Assembly (NCBI RefSeq): GCF_902635505.1
Contig: NC_045428.1
Span: 303,543,107-303,607,106 of the forward strand
Reading direction: 5' to 3'
From: Sarcophilus harrisii
Lineage: Eukaryota; Chordata; Mammalia; Dasyuromorphia; Dasyuridae
Length of the DNA stretch: 64,000 nt
Shown here: positions 1 through 10,369 of the stretch, in pieces
Numbering within the stretch: the first letter of the stretch is position 1
How the letters are laid out: each line of letters starts with the position of its first letter
Notes under the pieces: model-generated
Told to the model about the DNA's origin: nothing
The model's input: only the letters and a program-made list of their open reading frames with translations
Databases searched by the model: none
Made by a program: the position numbers and the translations under genes

Positions 1-2571
1 AGAAGTTGATGTCCTTCATGTGCAAGTTAGAGAAAAAGATGATATCCTTGTTAAAGTACAGACAGAAATTGTAGAGCAAGAGGACTTGATTAAGGCTTTG
101 CATGTGCAGTTGGAAATGCAAGCCAAAGAGCATGAAGAAAAAATTAAACAGTTGCAGGTGGAGCTTTCTGAAATTCAACGGAAACCAGAGGAGGTGGAAG
201 AAGAAGCTAAATCTAAGCAGCAAATTCAGAGAAAACTCCAAGCTGCACTTATTTCCAGAAAAGAGACCTTGAAAGAAAGCAAATGTCTTAAAGAAGAGTT
301 GTCCTTAGCCAAAAATAATATTGAAACTCTCACAAAAACTCTGGCAGATGCAGAGAGCCAAATTTCTGCTCACTGTAAAGAAAGGGATGTATTATTAGAC
401 AAATTGGTTGTTCTTCAGGAAGAGAAAGAGAGACTTATTGCAGAAGTGGACAGATCTTTATTGGAAAGTCAAAATCTCAGTAGTTCTTGTGAAAGTTTGA
501 AGCTAGCTTTAGAAGGTCTTACTGAAGATAAGGAGAAGCTAATGAAGGAAATTGAATCTTTGAAATGTACCCAGATTGCTGAAAACACTGAGTGGCAGGA
601 AAAGCACAAAGAACTGCAAAAAGAGTATGAAATTCTTCTTCAGTCTTATGAGAATGTCAGTAATGAGGCAGGACGTATTCAACATGTTGTAGAAACTGTG
701 AGACAAGAGAAACAAGAACTGTATGGTAAGTTAAAAAACACAGAAACAAAGAAGAAAGACATAGAAAAGCAACTTCAGGAAGCAGAGCAGGAAATGGAAG
801 AAATGAAAGAGAAGATGAGGAAATTTGCAAAATCCAAACAGCAGAAAATTCTTGAGCTAGAAGAGGAGAATGACCGTCTTAGAGCAGAAGTCCATTTGGT
901 AGGCAGTGAATCCAAAGAACCTGTAGAAATGCTTCATTCCAGTCCTAGTATGAAGGAGGAACTAGAGGATACTAAGTCAAAGTATGAATCTCTTTCTAAG
1001 GAGTTTGAAACATTAATGGCTGAGAAGAACTCTTTAAGTGAAGAGATTCAGAATTTAAAGCAGCAGTTGAAAGAAACAGAATCCAAATTGGGCAAGAGTA
1101 TAGAAGATCTTAAGAAGTATGAGATCCAAATGGATAATATAGAAGTGGCGCAACAAGCTGTGTCTGTACCTGTACCAGATGAGATTGAAAAACAAGTCTC
1201 TGTGAGGACAAATGCAAGTTCAGACTATTCAGCACCCATCCCAGTAGAGAGCAGTGCCATGGCAGATACCAGTGCAAATGAAGGGATAAGTTCACATGAT
1301 GAAATTAATACATATATACAGCAAATTGATCAGCTCACAGAAAGAATTAAAGAATTAGAGGAGGAGAAGATGATGAGGGAAGAAAAAGATTGTTCTTTAG
1401 ATGACAATAAAGATGTCTTACTGAATCAATTAGAAGCAAAGGATGGTGAACTGAAAACTCTTCATGAAGAAGTTACCAAGATAAACCTGTTAAATGAGAA
1501 AATTCAAGAGGATCTTGCTAAAGTCACCAAGTTGAAGGAAATAGTGGAAGTAGAGAAGGATGATCTGGAAGAGAGACTTATGAATCAGTTAGCTGAACTT
1601 AATGGAAGCATTGGAAATTATCAGCAAGATGTCACAGATGCCCAAACGAAAAATGAATTATTGGAATCTGAAATTCAGAATCTTCAGAAATGTGTGAGTG
1701 AACTGGAAGAGGAAAAGCGGCAGGCAGTTAAAGAAAAAAACAGAATTGAATCAGAAATCCGAAAGGAATACTTGGAGAAGCTACAGAGTGCTCAGAAAGG
1801 AGGACATGGCAATAAAACTCATACAAAAGAGCTTCAGGAATTGTTGAAAGAGAAGCAACAAGAAGTAAAGCAGTTGCAGAAAGACTGCATCAGGTATCAA
1901 GAGAAGATAAGTGGTCTAGAGAGAACTGTAAAAGCTCTGGAGTTTGTACAAAATGAATCACAGAAAGAATTGGAGATGGTCAAAGAAAATTTAGCCCAAG
2001 TTGAAGAAGATCGTAAGAAAGTCCAGTCAGAGCTAGACTATTGCAAAGTATTACTGGATGACACTCAGAGTGAAGCAGCAAGAGTCCTAGCAGACAGTCT
2101 CAAGATGAAAAAGGAGCTTCAATCAAATAAAGAGCTTGTTAAAAGCCAGATGAAACAAAAGGATGAAGATCTTGAAAGAAAACTGGAACAAGCAGAAGAT
2201 AAGCACATGAAGGAGGTCAAGAACATGCAAGAAAAGCTGGATGCTTTACATAGAGAAAAGGTCCATTTGGAAGAGACTTTTGGAGAAGTTCAGGTCACCT
2301 TGAACAAAAAAGACCAAGAAGTCAAGCAACTTCAGGAAAACCTCAACAGCACTTTGGCCCAGCTTGCAGCCTTCACCAAAAGCATGTCTTCTCTCCAGGA
2401 TGACCGGGATCGAGTGATAGATGAGGCTAAAAAATGGGAAAAAAAATTCAGTGATGCTATTCAAACAAAGGAAGAAGAAATCCGGGCTAAGGAGGAGAAT
2501 TGTAGCATTTTAAAAGACCATCTAAGACAAATGTCTATCCACATGGAGGAGCTGCAAATTAATATATCCAG
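1..2571 (+). CDS. GOLGB1: GOLGB1 (giantin), partial large coiled-coil exon
   Basis: Giantin is a very large Golgi membrane protein whose cytoplasmic coiled coil tethers vesicles and links cisternae. The frame is open from base 2 (E-V-D-V-L-H...) to a donor at 2572 (AG|GTAAAC), leaving two bases of a split Arg codon. About 857 residues are seen, almost all heptad-rich Glu/Lys/Gln/Leu sequence typical of a long coiled coil. From memory it matches human giantin closely over long blocks, for example the segments around KSMSSLQDDRDR and DEAKKWEKKFSDA. The less conserved stretch near codons 310-420 (Pro/Ser-rich) probably interrupts the coil. The exon begins upstream of the window, so there is no start codon here; the GTG at base 20 is just an internal Val codon. 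No stop or frameshift is present. The coiled-coil call and family assignment are both very secure. Confidence 0.97.
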
Positions 2572-3760
2572 GTAAACCCTTTCTGTAATTTTTATTTTCA
2601 TACCACTATAGGCAAAGGATTTCCCTCTTATTTAAGTAATTTTTATTTCCTTAAATGCCACTTTGTATTCCCTTTCTTTTAAAATTTTAAACCAATTTAT
2701 GTATTTGCAACCATATCTGCTGTGAGGTCGATTCTGTTTTGGGCACTATGGAGTCAATGAGAGTAGTGTAAGAAACTATTTTGCCCTCGAGAAGTTTACA
2801 CTCTAAAGCTTGGGAGAAGAAAAACTAAGAGATGCTGAACTTAATCTTAGCTAGAGCAAAATGAGGAGGATGTTATAAAGTTAGGAAGGCATCATGTTTG
2901 AAAAAGATCACTAGAATAATTATTCCTTGTACTTGTGTACCTTGGGTGGGTGTGCTACATTATATATAGAATAATCAGAAGAAAGACTTGATGTCCTTTT
3001 ATAGATGAACACATCTGAGATAAATAATAAAGCAAGCATTAAAGTATAAATGTCACAGGGAAATTTTAAGTGGAACATTTGTTTAAGTTGTTAAATTGGT
3101 AGAAATAAAGTACTCCATCTTTTCTTTTCCACTGACTAAAAAGAGAAACATACCATTAAACCAAATCCAGGGGAAGGTGTTGCCCTGAAGCCTACATTTA
3201 ATTAGTCCTGAAATTAACAGGTTCTGAATTGTAAAAGTACCACAGTAGGTACATTTTGTCATCTTCCTTCTGACCCTGTATTTTTCAGATGGAAAAAAAA
3301 AAAAAAAAGAATATATGAGGAGGAGGAATGGGTCCACTTTGTTAGCATTAAGTTGATACTCCGGGGTGGCAGTCAAGACAAGTCAAGACAAAATATGGTT
3401 TTTTTGGGTGTTCTGTAGGGTCTCTGTTCTTACCTGTCTTGTTTAAGATGAGATAAAGAGGATCTGTGCTTTGAACCTGATTTAATAGTTCTCTCCCAAT
3501 CCATGCTGGCAGTGACAAGCTTCTGCATAGCTTCCTCTCTCAGGTTTCCACTTATCATAGCCTTTTGACAGAGCAACTTAAATAGCAGCTGTATAGATAT
3601 GGCATATGAGCATGTCTTGTTCTCACTCCAATTAATTGCTGTATTTTGTTTCTTTCATATAGTTTTTTCCTTTAAGTCCTTGGCCCATTTCTTTCCATTA
3701 TCATATTAGCTTTCCTTTATTGTTTCTCAAAAGTTATTGTTTACTTTAAGAATCAACACT

Positions 3761-3919
3761 GGGGCAGCTCGGTGGCCCAGTGGACAGAGAACCATCCCTG
3801 AAGTCAGGAGGACCTGACTTCAAATCTGACCTCACACACTTAATACTTCCCAGCTGTGTGACTCTAGGCAAGTCACTTAATCCCAATTGCCTCAGCAAAA
3901 AAAAAAAAAAAAAAAAAAA
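3761..3919 (+). repeat. tRNA-type marsupial SINE with A-tail
   Basis: Begins GGGGCAGCTCGGTGGCCCAG, carries the box-B-like 'ttcaaatctgacctc' core and ends 'ttgcctcagcaaaa' plus an A-run. Three other + strand copies of this family are in the window (45649, 57293 and the divergent one at 26523). Flanks show an imperfect duplication (aatcaacact / aatcttcact). Confidence 0.8.
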
Positions 3920-4121
3920 TCTTCACTAGACTAGCTATAGACTTAACTATCCCCTTTCATGTAAAGCTGTTGTGGGGGTATAATAGCCATTATTGTTTTC
4001 TGAAAGAATATATTTGATTGGCTCAAGAGCTTAGTGCATAAACCAAAGAATGATACTTATGGAATGTTTATGTATTGTATTCCTTTCTTGTGCATATGCT
4101 TTCACTCATTTTCTGTCCTCT

Positions 4122-4147
4122 ACACACACACACACACACACACACAC
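4122..4147 (+). repeat. (CA)n microsatellite
   Basis: Thirteen uninterrupted CA units in the intron, 340 bases before the next exon. Confidence 0.95.
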
Positions 4148-4486
4148 TTGGCCAAAGGTTGCTTATCTGAAAATAAAAACTAATATTTAATAGATGTTGG
4201 TAGGTAACAGAAATAGCAACTTAATATTTCTCATTATTCCTAGTACCTAGTATATCTAGAGAGTATATTCCAGACTTGAGAGATAATCAGTATGAAGATA
4301 AGGAATGAGGAGATGGAGTGTTGTCTCTAAGGAACAGCAAGAAAACCAGTTTAGCTGAATTGTACAGTACATAGAGAGGAATAAAGTATAAGAATACAGG
4401 TAAGGTAGGAAGGCATCAGGTTTTGAAGAAACCAAGGGATCTTTAAATTGATACTTTGGGATTAGTCATTTTCTTTCTCTTTTCAG

Positions 4487-6410
4487 GCTTGAGCATGATA
4501 GACAGACCTGGGAGTCCAAAGCCCAAACAGAGGTCCAGTTTCAACAGAAGGTCTCTGAAAATCTGCAGGGAGAAAATAAAGGACTCATGTCTCAGTTGGA
4601 AGAATCTAAACAGATGTATTCTAATTCTCAGAATGAATTAGCTAAATTGGATGCAGAAGTTAAGTCTCTGAGAGACCAGTTGACTGAAGCAAATAGTTCT
4701 TTAGCAAAATGTAAAGAAGCCAAGGAAAAATTGGAGGGAATTGCAAAGCAACAGGAGACTGATTTTCAGAATTGCAAGTTCAACTGTGAGCAGTTAGAGG
4801 CTGATCTGCAAGCCTCTAGAGATCTGACTGGCAAACTGCATGAAGAAATTAGCACTAAAGATCAAAAAATTATCACTCTCCTTTCTGCTAAAGAGGAGGC
4901 AGTCTTGTTAGCTATATCTGAATTACAACAACAACATGGCAAAGAAATTAAAGAGTTGGAAAGTCACCTGACCCAAAAGGAAGAGGAGAAAGCTGCCTTA
5001 GAAGATGAGAAAAAAAAAGCTGTAGAAAAAACCAGTCAGCTTATGGAAACAATGAAAACTATCAAAAAAGACAGCAAACAGCAGAAGGCTCAGTTGGATT
5101 CTTTCACTAAATCCATGTCTTCTCTCCAGGATGACCGAGATCGAATTCTAGGAGATTACCAACAGCTTGAAGAGCGGCATCTCTCAGTGATCTTGGAGAA
5201 AGACCAGCTCATCCAAGAGGCTGCTGCTGAGAACAATAAGCTAAAGGAAGAGATTCGATGCCTTCGGGGCCAAATGGATGATCTCAATTCTGAAAATGCC
5301 AAGTTAACTGCAGAACAGTACCAGAGAATAACAAAGGACTATCAACAAAGACAGCTCCTTGAAATTAGGCTTCAGCGGAGTCAGGAACTAGAAAATGAAA
5401 AGATCAAGTTAGAAAGAAAGCTAAAAGAGTCTGAAGGATTAAGGGAAGAACTAAAAAAGTCTTCTGATGCCCTCGAGGAGGAAAAGCAAACCTTGACTAA
5501 GGAAATTGAGAGCTTGAGAACTTCTGTTTCACAGCTGAAGTGCCAAATGACAGCTTTGCAAGAAGGAGGGTCTTTAGGAGAGTTTCAGGCACAGTTGAAA
5601 GGTGGGGAAGAAGAGGTGCATAGATTAGGCATTACCCTTTCTCTCTCTCAGAAGAAAGTCACAGAGCTAGAGGAAGAATTAGCACGTGTACAAAAGGAGG
5701 CTGCTAAGCAGGTGGGAGAAATTGAAGAAAAGCTAAAAAAGGAATTGAAGCATCTTCGTCATGATGCAGGGATAATGCGCAATGAAACTGAAACAGCTGA
5801 AGAGAGGGTAGCCGAGCTGGCAAGTGATTTGGTGGAGATGGAACAAAGGCTATTCAAGGTTACTGAAGAAAATAAAGACCTTAAAGCTCAAATTCAGGCT
5901 TTTGGAAAGTCTATGGGTTCTTTGCAAGATAGTCGAGACCATGCTAATGAAGAGTTACAGGAACTAAAAAAGATGCACACTGCCAGCCTTGAGGAGCAGC
6001 AACGTCTTACAGATACTTTGAAGGAAGAGCTGACTAAACTGAGAGAAGATCAGGTTCTGTTGAGTAAAGAGAGAGATGAACTTGTTTCTAAAGTGGCTTC
6101 TCTGGAGAGCTGTGTTGAAGATGATAACTCACTATCTCACCTTGAGAAGCTTAATCAACAGCTCAGATCTAAGGATGATGAATTATTTCACTTGTCCTCA
6201 CAGTTGGAGAGTTCCTCTAATCAAATACAGTCCTTTTCCAAGGCCATGGCCAGTTTACAGGCTGAAAGAGATCATCTCTTAAGTGAACTAGACAAAATGA
6301 GAAAATCAGAAGAAGGGAGACAGTGGTCATCACCCCAACACTTTACCAGTCCATCTGAAATGTCATTAAAGAAAGCAATGAATTCACTACAAAATGACAG
6401 AGATAGATTG
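4487..6410 (+). CDS. GOLGB1: GOLGB1 second large coiled-coil exon
   Basis: Acceptor TTTTCAG ends at 4486. The first base completes the split Arg codon, and 641 codons follow to the donor at 6411 (TTG|GTGAGT, phase 0). The translation opens L-E-H-D-R-Q-T-W and is coiled coil throughout. It contains four copies of a short motif (F-x-K-S-M-x-S-L-Q-x-x-R-D-x) at 5103, 5901, 6234 and 6366; a fifth lies in the preceding exon at 2372. Compared with human giantin (from memory) there is a short in-frame deletion of about ten residues after NSENAKL, near 5315. An ATG at 4587 is internal, not a start. The frame joins the flanking exons without breaks, so the exon is functional. Confidence 0.97.
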
Positions 6411-8119
6411 GTGAGTTTTGTTCCCTTTATATGTTAACTAAGAATCACTGAAACATCATACTATTAATTTTGCTGGAACATGGTTAGAATAGGGCTCTGA
6501 TTTAAAAAGTACTCTTGGAAGGGTTCACTGCATTAGTATCAATAATAATAAACTGAAACCTTATAGTAGTATGGTCTTCAGAGTCCATTATGCTTAGGTC
6601 AAATCACAACACTCATAGTTATGTCATTAGATAAAACTACTTCTTTTTCTTCAGATGTTCCCTAATTTTTGATAAGGCCAAATGTAAAATAGGATGTTGG
6701 AGGTGGAATCAGATCATTTAGGGAGTCTAGTAGTCCAAGTTGACAGAAGCTTGAAATAAAGGCGATATGAGCAGAAAAAAAGGTAAATGATGTGTTATTA
6801 GGGAGATTTTATTAAAAAAAAGACTTGACAGCTGATGGGATATTGGATCTGAAGAAAAAGTAGTAGTTAAGGGTGACTCTTAAGGTTATAAATCTAGGTA
6901 ACTAGTAGGATAGTGGTGCCATCAATAGAATTAGGGCGTTTTAAGGGAAGGATGAGTTTAGAGGGAAACATAATGAATTAAACTTCCACTTCTTTTTTTG
7001 TTTAATGAAAAACCCACAAAATACAATAGGAAAATAACTTAAGCAGAATATCTGAAGATTTAATAATATTCTAATGTAGTATAAGAGAAAGGAAGGCAAA
7101 TATAAAATTGGGAGAGATCATCAGAACTTCAAAAGACTGAAATCAGATTTAGTATCTTTCATATGTATATCTAAGGCTGAAGAAGACATTCAGAATTCAA
7201 AAAAACTTTAGCTGGAATATTCTTCAGAAGTCTTCTAGTTCATTTTACATCAGAATCAGAATCTTGTAAGGGTGGAAAATAGGATTACATCAGCATAACA
7301 GGTCCTTATCTGTGATTGCATTTTCTTTCTACCTATTTTAATTGTGTTCATGCACAGTACCACAATTGAGGTATGTTCAGTACCTTTGTCAGACTAAACC
7401 AAGTCTATGCTAAATTTATCATTAGAGAAGTAAGACTTTGAATCTGAATTCAAATGTAACGCATGCCCAAAGTTTGAAAATTCTACTTGTCAGGTTGATC
7501 CTGTTGAAAAAAAAGTATTTCCCTGTTCCTTAGATTCATTTCTTTATCATCAGCCTCATTTTTATCTTCCTAATGGTTAATCTATAATTACCATCTCATC
7601 AATGTAAGTCTCACTTTTATTATGTCCATAGAATTCATGAGGATGTTTAGGATATTTATATATTCAATCCTCTCCTTAGTTTTCAGCACATTTTTATCTT
7701 GTACTTATCTTCTGTCAAAACTTGGATATATAACATTTCTTCATTAATAACATACATTTGTTCAGTATTTACTATATACACAGTTACATATTTTTGGTCA
7801 TACACAGGCAAATGGGATATATAGTCCATAGTCAAAGAGTTGAAAATATGGTCATGAAGATAAGAAATGTACATACATAACAGTAATAGAAATTAAAGCA
7901 TGATAAATGCATAGGTGAGAGAAAAACAAATGCAATGAGAGTTTAGAGTTTCTTCATTTGCCATAGCACGGTAGACTCTAAAGCTCATGATTTGTAATTT
8001 TTCTTATAGCTGTTTTTTTACTGTTGCCAGTGCTCCTGCCCTAATATAATTTTCTTATTACCTAATACTCAAATAAGTACAGTACTATCAAATCTCTCTG
8101 AATCTAGTTAGTCTCTTTC

Positions 8120-8290
8120 CTCTATAATCCATCCATCACACCAAACTATATTAAAATACATAGAATATTACTTTTGTCATGCTGTTTACCTGCTCATAAA
8201 ACTTTGGGTAACTTTTTGCTTCCTAAAGATGCAGTTTTATGCTTCTTAGCTTTCTAATCAAGCCTTGACACAATCTTTTCCCTATCTTCT
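8120..8290 (+). repeat. Old L2 LINE fragment
   Basis: Resembles the L2 segment that reads 'caaactccttagcctggcattcaaggc' in better copies: here 'ttttatgcttcttagctttctaatcaagcc'-like wording split by mutations. Its right part is included in the tandem duplication that starts at 8242. Confidence 0.45.
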
Positions 8291-8317
8291 CTTTCCTTAT
8301 CAGATATATGTCTTCTT

Positions 8318-8575
8318 AGTCATTTTTCATTTGTGTCTAACTTTATGAGCCCATTTGAGGGTTTTTTTTTTTTTTTTTTTTTTGGCAAAGATATTGGAAG
8401 TGGTTTGTCATTTCTTTCTTCAGTCCATTTTGTAGATAAGGAAACTGAGGCAAACAAGATTAAGTTTCTTGAATCACATAACTAGTAAATGTTTTGAGGC
8501 CAGATTTGAACTCAAAAGGATGCGTCTTCTTGACTTCAGGCCTGGCATTCTTATCTACTATGCCACCTAGCTGGC
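8318..8575 (-). repeat. RTE-tailed SINE, antisense (first duplicate copy)
   Basis: Read on the minus strand it ends in a BovB/RTE-like tail (on the + strand: 'tttggcaaagatattggaag', 'tttgtcatttctttcttcag'), with a MIR-like core ('gataaggaaactgaggcaaa') and head 'actatgccacctagctggc'. A long T-run is inserted at 8361-8382. Confidence 0.75.
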
Positions 8576-8762
8576 ATGTATGGATTGTTCAACCATTGTA
8601 TGATTCTTAGCATTCTTGTCTGCCACTTTCTTCCCATCACTGCAGAAATGCAGAGCTGTACTTTAAAAAAATATATTTTTTGATACACTTCTTAGCTTTC
8701 TAATCAAGCCTTGACACAATCTTTTCCCTATCTTCTCTTTCCTTATCAGATATATGTCGTCT

Positions 8763-8794
8763 TAGTCATTTTTCATTTGTGTCTGACTTTATGA

Positions 8795-8830
<36 letters not shown>

Positions 8831-9010
8831 GCAAAGATATTGGAAGTGGTTTGTCATTTCTTTCTTCAGTTCATTTTGTAGATAAGGAAAGTGAGGCAAA
8901 CAAGATTAAGTTTCTTGAATCACATAACTAGTAAATGATTTGAACTCAAAAGGTTGCATCTTCTTGACTTAAGGCCTGGCATTTTTATCTACTATGCCAC
9001 CTAGCTGGCA
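8763..9010 (-). repeat. RTE-tailed SINE, antisense (second duplicate copy)
   Basis: Copy of the SINE at 8318-8575, created by the tandem duplication, with a longer T-run (8797-8829) and loss of about 15 bases near 8938. Confidence 0.75.
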
Positions 9011-9098
9011 TGTATGGATTGTTCAACCATTGTATGATTCTTAGCATTTTTGTCTGCCACTCTCTTCCCATTACTGCAGAAACACAGAGCTGTACTTT

Positions 9099-9508
9099 AA
9101 AAAAATATATTTTTTGATAACCTTTTATTTTCAAAATACAAGCAAAAATAGTTTTCAGCATTCATTTTTGCAAAACCTTGTATTCCAAAATTTTCTCCCT
9201 CCCTTTTCTCCTTCCCTAGGCAGCAAATAATTCAATATAATTTAAACATGTGCAGTTCTAAACATTTTATCATTGCTGCACAAGAAAAATCATATCAAAA
9301 AGAGGAAAAAATGAGAAAAAAAAACAACCAAACTACAAAAAAGGTGAAAATACTATGTGTGATCCACATTCTGAACCCACAGTCCTGTTTCTGGTTGCAG
9401 ATGGCTCTCTCCATTACAAGTCTATTGAAATTGGCCTGAATCATCTCATTGTTGAAAAGACCAAAGTCCATCACAGTTGATCATCACACAATCTTGTTGA
9501 TATGTACA
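9099..9508 (-). mobile_element. L1 3' end, antisense, 5'-truncated
   Basis: Antisense marsupial L1 3' UTR, with T-rich end on the left ('gataaccttttattttcaaa') and 'gctgcacaagaaaaatca' further in. Target-site duplication acagagctgtacttt at 9084-9098 and 9509-9523, perfect over 15 bases. Part of it, with its right flank, is present again in inverted form at 9982-10369. Confidence 0.88.
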
Positions 9509-10369
9509 ACAGAGCTGTACTTTTTTATGGGCTACTACAGCCAAAGAATTTATCACCTAATAGGTAAGAGTCGAGTGCCAAGTGGACACCAAAAGTGGAT
9601 GAGCAGCCATGAAAAGGGCTGAGCAAGCTTCACACCAGAGGTGCTTAGGGGGTTAGGAGAAAAGGAGAACACTACGACCTGGGATAGTCAGGAGGAATTT
9701 CACAAAAGAAGGTCTTGAAAACTAGACTTTTGAAAGATGGGTAGGAATCAGACAAACAAAAAGGCTCATCAATAATGGGTTGACCACAAGATGATGAATT
9801 TTTTATCCATGGTAACCCATAAAAAGTACAGTTTATATAAGACCATTTATAAACATTAGCATAACTCTTGGTATTCTAAATGTAAGATTTATCCAGCCAC
9901 CAACAAGGTGACATGCTACAAGAAGGGCTGCATGATATGAATACTTAGTCCTACCTAACAAGATGATGAAACAAGAGAGAAGGCACTCGACTCTTACCTA
10001 TTAGGTTATAAATTCTTTGGCTATAGTAGCCCATTAAAAATACAGCTCTGTTGTACACAGCAACAAGACTGTGTGATGATCAACTGTGATGGACTTTGGT
10101 CTTTTCAACAATGAGGTGATTCAGGCCAATTTCTTTTTTTTTTATTTAATAGCCTTTTATTTACAGGATATATACATGGGTAACTTTACAGCATTAACAA
10201 TTGCCAAACCTCTTGTTCCAATTTTTCACCTCTTACCTCTCTTGTTTCATCATCTTGTTGATGACCACTAGATGTTAAATATAGATTCAGGCCAATTTCA
10301 ATAGACTTGTAATGGAGAGAGCCATCTACATCCAGAAACAGGACTGTGGGTTCAGAATGTGGATCACAT
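9357..10369. repeat. Inverted duplication (arms ~223 bp, spacer ~400 bp)
   Basis: Left arm 9357-9579, right arm 9982-10369, reverse complements with roughly 93 percent or better identity by eye. The right arm is longer only because a 150-bp L1 tail and its 16-bp duplication (10134-10299) were inserted later. Arms cover the 5' part of the L1 at 9099-9508 plus its flank to 'gagtcgagtgcc', so the inversion-duplication followed that L1. If transcribed in the GOLGB1 pre-mRNA the arms can form a long hairpin. Confidence 0.9.
10134..10283 (-). mobile_element. Short L1 3' end, antisense, inside right arm of the inverted repeat
   Basis: T-run then 'tttaatagccttttatttac', the same L1 3' lineage as at 54023 and 55701. 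Perfect 16-bp target duplication gattcaggccaatttc at 10118-10133 and 10284-10299. Positions 10237-10259 do not match the other two copies (which have a C-rich run and 'agatggcag'); they match a nearby inverted spacer segment instead. Confidence 0.9.

Larger units (their letters stand above)
2572..4486 (+). other. GOLGB1 intron
   Basis: GT-AG intron of 1.9 kb. It holds one tRNA-type SINE (3761-3919), a short A-run at 3293-3308 and a CA microsatellite (4122-4147). The piece at about 2700-2830 resembles an old antisense L2 end (a 'gggcactatggagtc' then 'gagaagtttacactctaa' pattern). Nothing recognised in the remainder. Confidence 0.8.
8242..9119 (+). repeat. Direct tandem duplication of a ~440-bp unit
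   Basis: The segment 8242-8687 is repeated at 8688-9119 with few differences apart from a T-run length change and a short deletion near 8940. Both begin CTTCTTAGCTTTCTAATCAA and end TATTTTTTGATA. Each copy includes one antisense RTE-tailed SINE. The unit's right edge lies inside the 3' end of the L1 at 9099-9508, so the duplication came after that L1 landed. Confidence 0.92.

Noticed and set aside
4456-4641. A 61-codon frame and an ATG at 4587 that could look like starts
   Set aside because: 4456-4641 is the wrong frame across an intron-exon border; 4587 is an internal Met of giantin.
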